A stretch of 39,118 bases of DNA from SAR202 cluster bacterium (GTDB lineage Bacteria > Chloroflexota > Dehalococcoidia > Lucifugimonadales > VGZY01): NCBI GenBank assembly GCA_016872355.1, contig VGZY01000024.1, forward strand, positions 1 to 39,118, read 5' to 3'. Of this stretch, positions 15,010 through 23,243 are shown piece by piece. The position numbers and the translations under genes were made by a program. The notes under the pieces were generated by a model. It saw nothing but the letters and a program-made list of their open reading frames with translations. It made no database searches and was not told the origin of the DNA. Positions within the stretch are counted from its first letter, which is position 1. Each line of letters opens with the position of its first letter.

Positions 15010-15852
15010 ATGACGATCGACTTCCATACCCATATCTACCCCGAGTGGCTGCGCGACCAGCGGGAGAAGTACCTGTCGCGCGATGCCACGTTCGGCGAGC
15101 TGTTCGTGAGCCCGAAGGCGAAGATGGCCACAGCCCAGGAGCTTATCGCCGCCATGGACGAGGACGGCGTGCAGGCCTCCGTGGTGATGGGCGTCGGCTG
15201 GACGGACCAGGGGCTGGCGCGGGACGTTAACGACTACATCATCGACGCCGTTCGTATGTACCCGGGCCGCATCGTCGGCTTCGGCGGCGTCAACCCGGCG
15301 TGGGGAGACGCCGCGGTCACCGAGGCTGAGCGCTGCGCCCGCGCAGGGCTGCGCGGCATCGGGGAGCTACACCCGGACACGCAGGGGTTCGCCATCCAGG
15401 AGAGGAGGGCGATGGAGCCGCTGGTTGAGGTGCTCCGGGAGTACCGGCTCATTCTCACCACGCACTCCTCCGAGCCCGTGGGCCACCTGTACCAGGGGAA
15501 GGGCCATACCACGCCGGACAAGCTGTGGGCGTTTATAGAGAGCTTCCCGGACGTGAAGGTGGTCTGCGCGCACTGGGGCGGCGGCCTGCCCTTCTACGCC
15601 CTCATGCCGGAGGTCGCCGAGGGTCTTGCGAACGTGTACTTCGACACGGCGGCTTCTCCATTCCTTTACAGCGCCGGCATCTTCCGGCAAGCGACGGCAC
15701 TGGTGGGCGCCGGGAAGGTGCTCATGGCGAGCGACTTCCCCCTCATCCGCGCCAAACGCATCCTGAAGCAGATCAACGAGGCCGCTTTAACCCCTGCGGA
15801 CAGGCAGAAGATCGTGCACGACAACGCGGCCGCGCTGCTGGGCATCGCCTGA
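15010..15852 (+). CDS. Amidohydrolase family 2 protein
   Basis: The 280-residue TIM-barrel hydrolase starts MTIDFHTHIYPEW, with HxH at H6/H8, a central THSSEPVGH segment, a metal-site CAHWGGGLPFY and a catalytic aspartate in MASDFPLI. It is shorter than its upstream neighbour and clearly divergent from it, so the pair is not a recent duplication. Family members hydrolyse or decarboxylate small carboxylates and lactones with one divalent metal. It starts seven nucleotides after the upstream stop. The ribosome site is weak (GAGCGG), which fits translational coupling. Confidence 0.88.
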   Translation: MTIDFHTHIYPEWLRDQREKYLSRDATFGELFVSPKAKMATAQELIAAMDEDGVQASVVMGVGWTDQGLARDVNDYIIDAVRMYPGRIVGFGGVNPAWGDAAVTEAERCARAGLRGIGELHPDTQGFAIQERRAMEPLVEVLREYRLILTTHSSEPVGHLYQGKGHTTPDKLWAFIESFPDVKVVCAHWGGGLPFYALMPEVAEGLANVYFDTAASPFLYSAGIFRQATALVGAGKVLMASDFPLIRAKRILKQINEAALTPADRQKIVHDNAAALLGIA

Positions 15853-15893
15853 CCTGCCGTCGCCTCCCAGGGGCAATTCAGCCTTCCATATTT

Positions 15894-15922
15894 TTGTCCG
15901 GCTACCTGCCCCGTGATATTAT
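15894..15922 (+). promoter_or_regulatory. Promoter of the three-domain lipoprotein gene
   Basis: TTGTCC (15894-15899) and TATTAT (15917-15922) are separated by 17 bp. A start near 15929 would leave an 87-nt leader before the GTG at 16016. Confidence 0.55.
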
Positions 15923-16015
15923 GAAATCCGTTCCGGGCTGACTTGCGCGGCCCTCCAGACGTTCTAACCTTCGTCAACCCTATCGATCACTCCCTCTTAT
16001 CGCATGGAGATATCT

Positions 16016-18484
16016 GTGAAGCGCACCGTAATTGTCCTCTCCCTTATCGCAATTGCGCTATTCGCCATCGCCTGCTCGAAGGGCGACCCATCGCCGACGC
16101 CGACCCAGCCTCCGGCAGCGACGGCAACGGCCGTGCCGACAAGCTCGCCCACACCGGCGCCGCCCACAGCCACGCCGGTCGCCAACCCGCCCCAGGCGCA
16201 GGAGATACTGGGCACTTCTGCGAAGGCGATGCAGGCCCTGACTGCCGCGCACTTCGACATGGCCATAACAATGAAGGTCAGGAGCAATGACCTCACGCTC
16301 GATATACCGGTCTCACTGGTGGGAGACTTCCAGGCGCCGGACCGGTCGAAGGGCCTTCTCAAGATAGCCTTCGCGTTTCTTAACGTTGAATCGCAGGTCA
16401 TTTCCGTCGGCGGCACCACCTACATCACCAACCCCACCACAGGCGCATGGGAGGTCAGCCCCGGCGCGTCCGCCGTATTCTCCAACCCGTCAGAGTTCTT
16501 CACGGCAGACACGTCTGCTTTGACCGGCCTCACGCTGGTTGGGGAAGAGACTGTAGGCGGCGTGCAGACCTTCCATATCCGCGGGAAGGCCATTTCCGGC
16601 ACTTTCGGCGACGCCAGCGGCTCCGTGGACGTGGACTACTGGATCGGCATCCAGGACGGTTACGTCCGGAAGCTGGAGGCCACCGGGCCGATCAACCCCG
16701 GCCTGGAGCTTAGCCATCTCCTTACGGGCGTGAACACCACAAACGCCTCAATGGTCATGCGGATGACCCTCTCGGACTTCAACAAGCCGGTCATAATCGA
16801 AGCGCCGATCGTCGCCCCTCCCGCGCCGACGCCAGTGGCAAAGCAGTACCCGGGCGCGCCCGCGACGGTCATCGAGCCGGGGAAGACGTACACGGCCACG
16901 ATAGAGCTGGCGAAGGGCGGCAACATCGTTATCGGCCTCTACTCCAACCTTGCGCCGATCACGGTCAACAACTACGTCTTTCTCGCGCGGGACGGCTACT
17001 ACAACGGCGTCACGTTCCACCGCGTGATCGCTAACTTCATGGCGCAGTCCGGCGACCCCACGGGCACGGGCACCGGCAGCCCCGGCTACACCATCCCCAA
17101 CGAGTTCAGCAACGAGCTGCGGCACGCCCAGGCCGGGATACTTTCCATGGCCAACGGGGGCATGCCCGGCGGCCGCCCCACAAACGGCAGCCAGTTCTTC
17201 ATCACCTACGGGCCAACGTCATGGCTGGACGGCCTTAACCCGGACGGCAGCCCCAAGAGCTGCTCAGAGCCCCAGGTGGCGTGCCATTCCGTCTTCGGAA
17301 TCGTCCTTGAAGGGATGGACGTGCTGCGCTCGATCGCGCCGCGCGACCCGGCATTCGCGACGGCGCCGGGAGACGCAATCAGGTCGATTACTATCCAGGA
17401 GTACGCGGCCGGGCAGGGCCCGGATATCCCCCTGCCGGAGGCCGTCAAGCCTGCCGCCAGTGACATGGCAGACGCACGGTATATGCATGTCGCCGCGGCG
17501 CTACACGACGGCAGGACACTGGTGGTGGGCGGCATCGGCCAGAGCGGCCCCCTATCCTCCACGGAAATCTTTGACCCGGCAACCAACCGGTGGACAACCA
17601 CCGGAGGCACCTCGCAGCCGCGAGCCATCCATTCCGGCGTGACGCTCAAGGACGGCAGGGTCCTCGTTTCCGGAGGCCTCAATGCAGCCGCTACCGCGTA
17701 CATTAACCTGGCGGAGGTCTTCAACCCTGCCACCGGCGCGTGGACGGTGACCGGCCCCATGTCTGAAGTGAGGGGCGGACACTCGGCAACACTGCTGGGC
17801 GACGGCCGCGTGCTGATTGCGGGCGGTTCCACCGGCCAGGCGACGCTGAAGACAGCGGAGATATACGACCCCGCCACGAGCGTGTGGACCAGGGTGGCGG
17901 ATATGGCGCACGGGCGGGACGGCCATTCGGCCACTTTGCTTGCGAATGGGAAGGTGCTGGTTGCTGGAGGCGCAGATGAAACGACGAGCTCCCTGGCGAC
18001 GACGGAGGTCTATGACCCGGCGACAAATTCGTGGTCGAGCGCGGGCAACCTCGCGGCCGCCCGATCATCGCACACCGCCACACTGCTTCCCAACGGCAAT
18101 GTGCTGGTTGCAGGGGGCGGCATCGATCCTGTTGGGGTGATAGGCACGACGGAGATCTACGATGCCGTGGCTAACAAGTGGACAGGCGGCGCCGGCATGT
18201 CCACCCCGCGGGCCGGGCACAGCGCGGTGGCGCTGAAGGACGGAAAGGTGATGGTCATGGGCGGGCTGGACAATACACCGGCGCCCATAGCCGCGGCTGA
18301 GATCTACGACTCCGCCACAGGCATCTGGGTGCCGGCGATGGACATGCCCAGCGTGCGCATTCTTCACAGGACGCTGTTGCTCAGTGACGGCCGCGTGCTC
18401 TCAATAGGTGGCGTTGGCGTTAACTCCCTGCTGGCCTCCATTGCCTTATACGACCCGGCGACAGGCCGCTGGGCGGAGCAGTGA
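16016..18484 (+). CDS. LprG-like / cyclophilin / kelch-propeller fusion lipoprotein
   Basis: The 822-residue lipoprotein has four parts. There is a signal peptide with lipobox-like AIAC near residue 20, then a Pro/Thr linker. An LppX/LprG-like beta domain covers about residues 60-260. A cyclophilin-type peptidyl-prolyl isomerase domain covers about 285-460, with FHRVIANFMAQSGDP, NGSQFFITYGPTSWLDG and VFGIVLEGMDVL. Six kelch-like repeats cover about 480-822, of the form DGRVLVSGG...AEVFNPATGAWT. The cyclophilin core looks complete, including the FHR and QFFIT residues. GTG at 16016 is preferred because GGAG lies 6 nt upstream; an ATG at 16004 would overlap that site. It probably folds or binds secreted proteins or lipids at the cell surface; this is inferred from the domains. 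Confidence 0.9.
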   Translation: MKRTVIVLSLIAIALFAIACSKGDPSPTPTQPPAATATAVPTSSPTPAPPTATPVANPPQAQEILGTSAKAMQALTAAHFDMAITMKVRSNDLTLDIPVSLVGDFQAPDRSKGLLKIAFAFLNVESQVISVGGTTYITNPTTGAWEVSPGASAVFSNPSEFFTADTSALTGLTLVGEETVGGVQTFHIRGKAISGTFGDASGSVDVDYWIGIQDGYVRKLEATGPINPGLELSHLLTGVNTTNASMVMRMTLSDFNKPVIIEAPIVAPPAPTPVAKQYPGAPATVIEPGKTYTATIELAKGGNIVIGLYSNLAPITVNNYVFLARDGYYNGVTFHRVIANFMAQSGDPTGTGTGSPGYTIPNEFSNELRHAQAGILSMANGGMPGGRPTNGSQFFITYGPTSWLDGLNPDGSPKSCSEPQVACHSVFGIVLEGMDVLRSIAPRDPAFATAPGDAIRSITIQEYAAGQGPDIPLPEAVKPAASDMADARYMHVAAALHDGRTLVVGGIGQSGPLSSTEIFDPATNRWTTTGGTSQPRAIHSGVTLKDGRVLVSGGLNAAATAYINLAEVFNPATGAWTVTGPMSEVRGGHSATLLGDGRVLIAGGSTGQATLKTAEIYDPATSVWTRVADMAHGRDGHSATLLANGKVLVAGGADETTSSLATTEVYDPATNSWSSAGNLAAARSSHTATLLPNGNVLVAGGGIDPVGVIGTTEIYDAVANKWTGGAGMSTPRAGHSAVALKDGKVMVMGGLDNTPAPIAAAEIYDSATGIWVPAMDMPSVRILHRTLLLSDGRVLSIGGVGVNSLLASIALYDPATGRWAEQ

Positions 18485-18485
18485 G

Positions 18486-19634
18486 TCACCCCCCAATGTG
18501 GTACATCTCCACTTTCTTGCGGCGGGGCTGGGTGAGCGAGGTGCGCTCCTCGGAGTAGCGGTCGTCGCGCTTGCGCCACGTGCCCATGAAGATCTCGCGC
18601 AGCTCGCTGTCTGTGGCGCCGGCGCGCATGGGACCGCGGAGGTCTACGCCGCTGCCCGCGAACAGGCACGTGTACATCTTCCCTTCGGGCGAGAGGCGCA
18701 GCCTCGTGCAGTCCCCGCAGAACGGCTTGGTGACCGAGGCGATGATGCCGATCTCCCCGCCGCCGTCCCGGTAACGGAACCGCAGCGCCACTTCGCCCCA
18801 GTAGTTGCTCTCGATGGGCTCCAGCGGCATTGCCGCGTCTATCCGTGCCACGATCTCGTCCGCCGTCACAACCTGGTCCAGCTTCCAGTCGTTCCGCGTG
18901 CCAACGTCCATATACTCGATGAACCGCAGGATGTGGCCCCGGTCCTTCATAAACTTCGCCAGGTCCACGATGGTGTGGTCATTCACGCCTCGCTGGACGA
19001 CGGAGTTGATCTTGATCGGGGTCAGGCCGACACGCTCCGCCTCGGCGATGCCTGCCAGCACGCGCTCCGTGCCGAAGCTGCGGCCGTTCATCTTGCGGAA
19101 TACGGCGTCGTCCAGGCTGTCCAGGCTGACGGTCACCCGGTGGAGGCCGGCGTCCTTGAGCGCCTGGGCCTTCTGGGCGAGCAGGTAGCCGTTGGTGGTC
19201 ATGGTGAGGTCGATACCGGCGGGTTTCATCTCTGTGTTCCTCTCCCCCCGGGAGAGGATGTCGCGCTCCGGCGACAGGTGAGGGATGAGACTTTTTCCAC
19301 TTTCTCCTCTCCCCCCGGGAGAGGATGTCCCGCCCCGGGACAGGTGAGGGCTCGCCTCAATCTTCGCCAGCATCCCTACCAGTGTTTCCACCTGGTTTCG
19401 CACGAGCGGCTCGCCGCCGGTCAGGCGCACCTTGGCCGCGCCCATGCCGACGAACATCCGGGTGAGGCGCGTGATCTCCTCGAAGGTGAGGAGGTCCGGC
19501 TTCGGCAGGAACTCGTATCGCTCGCCGAATATCTCGGCGGGCATGCAATAAGTGCAGCGGAAGTTGCACCTATCGGTGACGGACACCCGCAGGTCCCGGA
19601 AGGGGCGATTCAGTTTATCTAATACCTGGATCAA
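18486..19634 (-). CDS. moaA: GTP 3',8-cyclase MoaA with a repeat-encoded insertion
   Basis: MoaA is a radical SAM enzyme that begins molybdenum cofactor synthesis by rearranging GTP. Visible features are the SAM-cluster cysteines C23, C27 and C30 (DRCNFRCTYC), the LTGGEPLVR motif (residues 71-79), the C-terminal cluster cysteines C306, C309 and C323 (CGDCTRLRL...YTC), and the C-terminal GG (MYHIGG) needed by the family. From the TTG at 19634 (GGTAAAGG just upstream) it is 382 residues, longer than the usual 325-340. About 45 extra residues (95-139) fall between the helix after LTGGEP and the TTNGYLL strand and are encoded by palindromic repeats. No other moa gene is nearby. Confidence 0.92.
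   Translation of the reverse strand: MIQVLDKLNRPFRDLRVSVTDRCNFRCTYCMPAEIFGERYEFLPKPDLLTFEEITRLTRMFVGMGAAKVRLTGGEPLVRNQVETLVGMLAKIEASPHLSRGGTSSPGGRGESGKSLIPHLSPERDILSRGERNTEMKPAGIDLTMTTNGYLLAQKAQALKDAGLHRVTVSLDSLDDAVFRKMNGRSFGTERVLAGIAEAERVGLTPIKINSVVQRGVNDHTIVDLAKFMKDRGHILRFIEYMDVGTRNDWKLDQVVTADEIVARIDAAMPLEPIESNYWGEVALRFRYRDGGGEIGIIASVTKPFCGDCTRLRLSPEGKMYTCLFAGSGVDLRGPMRAGATDSELREIFMGTWRKRDDRYSEERTSLTQPRRKKVEMYHIGG
19239..19350. repeat. Two palindromic repeat copies inside the moaA coding sequence
   Basis: Copies at 19239-19284 and 19306-19350 (start spacing 67 nt) share CCTCTCCCCCCGGGAGAGG, then a TGTC...GACA hairpin, then AGGTGAGGG. The spacer between them (ATGAGACTTTTTCC...) resembles the one between the 37386 and 37454 copies. 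In the moaA frame they encode PHLSRGG... and PHLSPERDILSRGE without any stop. Confidence 0.85.
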
Positions 19635-19650
19635 ACCTTTACCTACTCCT

Positions 19651-19704
19651 CCTCTCCCGGCTCCGCGGGAGAGGAGGCCCCGATTCCATCGGGACAGGTG
19701 AGGG
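19651..19704. repeat. Palindromic repeat copy at the moaA start
   Basis: This copy is CCTCTCCCGGCTCCGCGGGAGAGG, with 7-8-bp arms, then a CCCCGAT...ATCGGG hairpin and ACAGGTGAGGG. It is preceded by AAACCTTTACC, matching the spacer of the 37386/37454 pair. That spacer contains, on the minus strand, the probable moaA ribosome site and start codon. Confidence 0.75.
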
Positions 19705-19729
19705 CGGCTGTTCGGCTCTCTCTGTCCCC

Positions 19730-20329
19730 CTACGCCCCCGCCCAGCGCTTCAGCGCCGTGGCGGCCTTGCGGAACGCTGCGCCGCGATGGCTCCGGCGGT
19801 TCTTCTCTTTCGGCGGCAGCTCCGCCATCGTCTTGCCAAGCTCCGGGAACAGGAAAATCGGGTCGTAGCCGAAGCCGTTGCTGCCGCGCGGCTCGAACGC
19901 AATCTCGCCGTGGCATTCGCCTTCGAAGATGTCCAGGCGGTCGTCATCCCAGCAGACCGCAATTACGCTCCGGAACCGGGCGCGCCGGGCGCCTGCCTTT
20001 ACATTCTTCAACTTCTCAAGCAAAAAAGCAATTTTACGGTCGTCCGAGGCGCCCACGCCGGCGTACCTGGCCGAGCGCACGCCCGGCTCGCCGCCGAGCG
20101 CCTCCACCTCCAGCCCCGAGTCGTCGGCAAGCGTCGCCAGGCCGCTCAGGTCTGCGTAGGCGCGGGCCTTGAGCACCGCGTTCTCCTCAAAAGTCTCACC
20201 CGTCTCCTCCACGTCCGTCGTGATGCCCACATCCGCGAGCGAGAGCACCTTCACCGGGTAACCGGTCAGCATCTCGGTCAGCTCCTTGACCTTACCTTTG
20301 TTCGTCGTCGCGATTAGAAGGTTTTTCAT
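19730..20329 (-). CDS. rdgB: XTP/dITP diphosphatase (non-canonical purine NTPase)
   Basis: RdgB/HAM1 removes ITP, dITP and XTP from the nucleotide pool by hydrolysis to the monophosphate. The 199-residue protein has the family start MKNLLIATTNKGKVKE (the TTNKGK nucleotide site), the acidic LADDSGLEVEALGGEPGV block, and the substrate loop NGFGYDPIF. Length is normal. The start at 20329 has AAGAGGC about 8 nt upstream; ten additional in-frame codons upstream lack family similarity. It is the last gene before moaA on the same strand and lies downstream of the aldolase terminator, so it is probably transcribed separately. Confidence 0.95.
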   Translation of the reverse strand: MKNLLIATTNKGKVKELTEMLTGYPVKVLSLADVGITTDVEETGETFEENAVLKARAYADLSGLATLADDSGLEVEALGGEPGVRSARYAGVGASDDRKIAFLLEKLKNVKAGARRARFRSVIAVCWDDDRLDIFEGECHGEIAFEPRGSNGFGYDPIFLFPELGKTMAELPPKEKNRRSHRGAAFRKAATALKRWAGA

Positions 20330-20360
20330 CTGTGCCTCTTGGTGCGTTGGTAAAACCAAA

Positions 20361-20383
20361 GGGCTCCGGTGACGCCGGAGCCC
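20361..20383 (-). terminator. Rho-independent terminator of the fbp-aldolase pair
   Basis: The arms GGGCTCCGG and CCGGAGCCC (9 bp) enclose TGACG. On the minus strand the stem is followed by TTTGGTTTTACC. It lies 27 nt past the aldolase stop. Confidence 0.85.
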
Positions 20384-20410
20384 TTCCGCATATGCCTGTG
20401 AAAATTGGAC

Positions 20411-21451
20411 CTAAGCCTTGACGGGCTCTTTCTCCATGTCCGGAGTGTACTTGCCCAGCGCCGCAGCGCTCGTCAACTGCGCGCGGTGGTGGTAGGCCCT
20501 CTGCGCGCGGACGATGTTCTCAGGCTTGCCAGCCCAGGCCTTGAGCGGGGCTGCCTGCAGGCCGCGGCCGTATGAGTAGCTGAGCTTCCACGGCGCTCCC
20601 GCCTTCGCGGCGTACTGGTTGATGGCGTTCAGGTTGACCGTGGCCTCCTCGTCGCCCTGGCCGCCGGAAAGGAAGACGATGCCCGGCACGGCGGACGGCA
20701 CGGTGTGCTTGAAGCACGTGACCGTCTTCTCCGCAACGTCCTCAGTCCTGGCGCGGCCCGCCGGCGACTCTGTGCCTGCGACGACCATGTTCGGCTTCAG
20801 GAGCATTCCTTCGAGCACCACCCGCTGCTTGGCCAGCTCGTGGAAGGTCTCCCGCAGGGTCGCCTCCGTGACCTCGTAGCAGCGCTCGATAGTGTGCTCG
20901 CCGTCCATCAGCACCTCGGGCTCGACGATCGGCACCAGGTTCGCCTCCTGGCTGAGGGCGGCGTACCGCGCCAGCGCGTGGGCGTTGACCTCAATGCAGT
21001 ACCGGCTCGGGATGTTCTTTCCGATGGTAATGACCGCGCGCCACTTCGTGAAGCGGGCGCCAAGGTCGTAGTATTCCTTCAGCCGCTCTCGCAGGCCGTC
21101 CAGGCCCTCGGTGACGACCTCGTTCTCGGCGCCCGCGAGCGGCTTGGTGCTCTTGTCCACCTTGATGCCGGGAATGACACCCTGGCTTTGAAGCACCTTC
21201 ACCAGCGGCGTGCCGTCCGCGGCCTTCTGGCGCAGCGTCTCGTCGTACAGGATTACGCCGCTGATGTACTGGGAGGCCCCTTCCGTTCGGAAGAGCATCT
21301 CCCTGTAGATGCGGCGGTTGTCTTCCGTGGACTCCACCTTTATGGAATCGAAGCGCTTCTTTATTGTGGGCGCGCTCTCGTCTGCGGCAAGGATACCCTT
21401 GCCGGGCGCGACCAGGTCCCTTGCGGTCAGGGTCAGTTGCTTGAGGTCCAT
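20411..21451 (-). CDS. Class I fructose-bisphosphate aldolase
   Basis: It cleaves or forms fructose-1,6-bisphosphate through a lysine Schiff base. The 346-residue protein follows the eukaryote-type class I pattern. It has GKGILAADES near the N-terminus (residues 18-26), DNRRIYREML, the GIKVDK strand, KWRAVI (about 136), the Schiff-base lysine K219 in LLKPNMV, and the FLSGGQGDEEAT loop. Bacterial genomes more often carry class II enzymes, and class I occurs in several Chloroflexota. GAAGGAG precedes the ATG. It begins 42 nt after the fbp stop, and the two enzymes act in sequence in gluconeogenesis, so they form a functional operon ended by the hairpin at 20361. Confidence 0.95.
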   Translation of the reverse strand: MDLKQLTLTARDLVAPGKGILAADESAPTIKKRFDSIKVESTEDNRRIYREMLFRTEGASQYISGVILYDETLRQKAADGTPLVKVLQSQGVIPGIKVDKSTKPLAGAENEVVTEGLDGLRERLKEYYDLGARFTKWRAVITIGKNIPSRYCIEVNAHALARYAALSQEANLVPIVEPEVLMDGEHTIERCYEVTEATLRETFHELAKQRVVLEGMLLKPNMVVAGTESPAGRARTEDVAEKTVTCFKHTVPSAVPGIVFLSGGQGDEEATVNLNAINQYAAKAGAPWKLSYSYGRGLQAAPLKAWAGKPENIVRAQRAYHHRAQLTSAAALGKYTPDMEKEPVKA

Positions 21452-21493
21452 GAATAACTCCTTCGCAGTTTCTTGCTGTGGTGGTCCTCTGGG

Positions 21494-22471
21494 CTATCCC
21501 GCGGCGAGGATTGACACAACTTTTTCAACTACGTCCTTATTGCCCAGGATGAGCGGCGTCTTCTGGTGGTTATCTGAGGGCTGGATGTCCAGGATGCGCT
21601 TCGTGCCGGACGACGCTGCGCCGCCGGCCTGCTCGGCCACGTACCCAAGGGGGTTGGCCTCGTACATCAGCCTCAGCTTCCCTTCCGGACTCTTCTTGTC
21701 GCCCGGGTAGAGGAATATGCCGCCCTTGAGCAGGTTGCGGTGGAAGTCCGCCACCAGCGAGCCCACGTAGCGCTGCGAGTGGGCGTCGCGCAGGGTGGTG
21801 ATCGCCTTCTGGGTGGCCGAGTCCCAATTCTTGAAATTGCCGTCGTTCGCGCTGTAGTACTCGCACTTCCTGGGGATGGTAATGCCGGGGTGAGTAAGCG
21901 CGAACTCGCCGGTGGCGGTATCGAGAGTGAAGCCGTTGACGCTGTTCTGTGTTGCAACGACGAGCAGCGTGCATGACCCGTAGATGGCGTAAGCGGCGGC
22001 AACCTGTTCGCTGCCCTTTCGAAGCAGGGAGGCCTGGGTGACTTTCTCACCTGGCTTCCGTTTCCAGATCCCGAAGATGGAGCCTATGCTGATCGCGACA
22101 TCTATGTTGGAGGAGCCGTCCACCGGGTCCATCTGGATGATGTAGCTCTGCTGTGGTCCATCGCCTGCCAGCGCAGGGGTTTCGAGCTCTTCTGAGCCTA
22201 CCGCCGCCACCCTGCCTGAACGAGTGAGCACGTCTACGAAGATGTCCGAGCCGGCGGCGTCCAGCTTCTGGACCGCCTCGCCGTGCACGTTCGTTGTGCC
22301 CGTGGCGCCGACGACTCCCGCAATGCAGGAGGCCTGGACCTGCTTTTGCACGAGGATAGTGCCCTTCGCGATCGCGCTGACCACCTCGGTGAGGCCCTCA
22401 AGCTGCGCATTGCCCTTCAGAGCCGCGCCCATGAACTCCCCCAGAGTCCGGTAGCCGATCGTGCTGGTCAT
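21494..22471 (-). CDS. fbp: Class I fructose-1,6-bisphosphatase
   Basis: Fbp hydrolyses fructose-1,6-bisphosphate to fructose-6-phosphate, the committed gluconeogenic step. The 325-residue protein has the metal-binding signature MDPVDGSSNIDVAISIGSIF, and later the NLLKGGIFLYP strand and the LRLMYEANPLGYVAEQAGG block with conserved glutamate. The length is typical. The GGGGGAC sequence precedes the ATG at 22471, and a clear promoter lies at 22507-22535. It is the first gene of the fbp-aldolase pair. Confidence 0.96.
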   Translation of the reverse strand: MTSTIGYRTLGEFMGAALKGNAQLEGLTEVVSAIAKGTILVQKQVQASCIAGVVGATGTTNVHGEAVQKLDAAGSDIFVDVLTRSGRVAAVGSEELETPALAGDGPQQSYIIQMDPVDGSSNIDVAISIGSIFGIWKRKPGEKVTQASLLRKGSEQVAAAYAIYGSCTLLVVATQNSVNGFTLDTATGEFALTHPGITIPRKCEYYSANDGNFKNWDSATQKAITTLRDAHSQRYVGSLVADFHRNLLKGGIFLYPGDKKSPEGKLRLMYEANPLGYVAEQAGGAASSGTKRILDIQPSDNHQKTPLILGNKDVVEKVVSILAAG

Positions 22472-22506
22472 ATGAGTCCCCCGTAATACGCCCTGTAACT
22501 TTCACG

Positions 22507-22535
22507 AGTGTACCAACGGTTCCATGGAGCGTCAA
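22507..22535 (-). promoter_or_regulatory. Promoter of the fbp-aldolase operon
   Basis: On the minus strand TTGACG (22535-22530) and TACACT (22512-22507) are separated by 17 bp. A start near 22500 gives a leader of about 29 nt. Confidence 0.7.
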
Positions 22536-22599
22536 GATGGTCAAATAGCCGCGCGCGGGGCTCACAACAGGGGTACGAAAGCGGTGTTTGAAGGCGTGC

Positions 22600-23148
22600 T
22601 CAGGACCTGACGAATATCTCTTCGACGGGCATCTCGAAGCCGTTAATAATGGTCGAAGCAACGTTGCCGGAAGTGAAAGTGCGCAGAGACTCCTTGCCCC
22701 TCGGCCCAAGCTGCAGCACCTGCACGGTCTCCTTTTCCGGGTCGACCATCCAGTACTCCTTCACTCCGTACCGGGCATAGAGGTCGAGCTTCAACTTCCT
22801 GTCCCGCCCCACTGTCCCAAGTGAGAGGACCTCGATAATCAGATCGGGGGCGCCTTCGACCTTGGAGCCCGTGAGGATCGTTCGCCTGTCCTCGGCGATA
22901 AACAGAAGGTCCGGCTGCACAACATCCATCTTTGAGAACATTACATCGGTCGGCGAAAGCATCACCACTCCGAGGCGATGCTTCTTCAGAAACTGCCTCA
23001 GCGCGAGATACAGATTGCCGACTACTTCCTGGTGTTTGTTATTCGGCGCTGGTACCACGTAGAAGTCTCCCCCTATGAGCTCGCGGCGGTCGCCTTCCGG
23101 CAACAGCACGTAGTCCTCATACGTGAACTTCAACACGGGACTTTGCAT
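22600..23148 (-). CDS. Uma2-family (DUF820) putative endonuclease
   Basis: The 182-residue protein has the Uma2/DUF820 pattern. It has an N-terminal FTYEDYVLLPEGDRRELIGG, then a PD-(D/E)XK-like core: VVQPDLLFIAEDR, then APDLIIEVLS, then a Lys/Asp-rich helix (GRDRKLKLDLYARYGVKEYW). The family is widespread in cyanobacteria and Chloroflexota and shares the restriction-endonuclease fold, but its biological role is unsettled. It lies alone between fbp and a lipoprotein gene on the same strand. The start at 23148 is preceded by GGAGGTGATG, a strong ribosome site. Confidence 0.9.
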   Translation of the reverse strand: MQSPVLKFTYEDYVLLPEGDRRELIGGDFYVVPAPNNKHQEVVGNLYLALRQFLKKHRLGVVMLSPTDVMFSKMDVVQPDLLFIAEDRRTILTGSKVEGAPDLIIEVLSLGTVGRDRKLKLDLYARYGVKEYWMVDPEKETVQVLQLGPRGKESLRTFTSGNVASTIINGFEMPVEEIFVRS

Positions 23149-23243
23149 GGCGCATCACCTCCGGCCCACCCGGTAACACCATTCACCTTCCATCATCATA
23201 TCGCCTCGGCGTGAGACTGTCTCCCATCGTGCGCAATTGGTTT

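Noticed and set aside
18408-19622. 404-residue plus-strand ORF
   Set aside because: It is antisense to moaA, whose catalytic motifs are all present on the minus strand.
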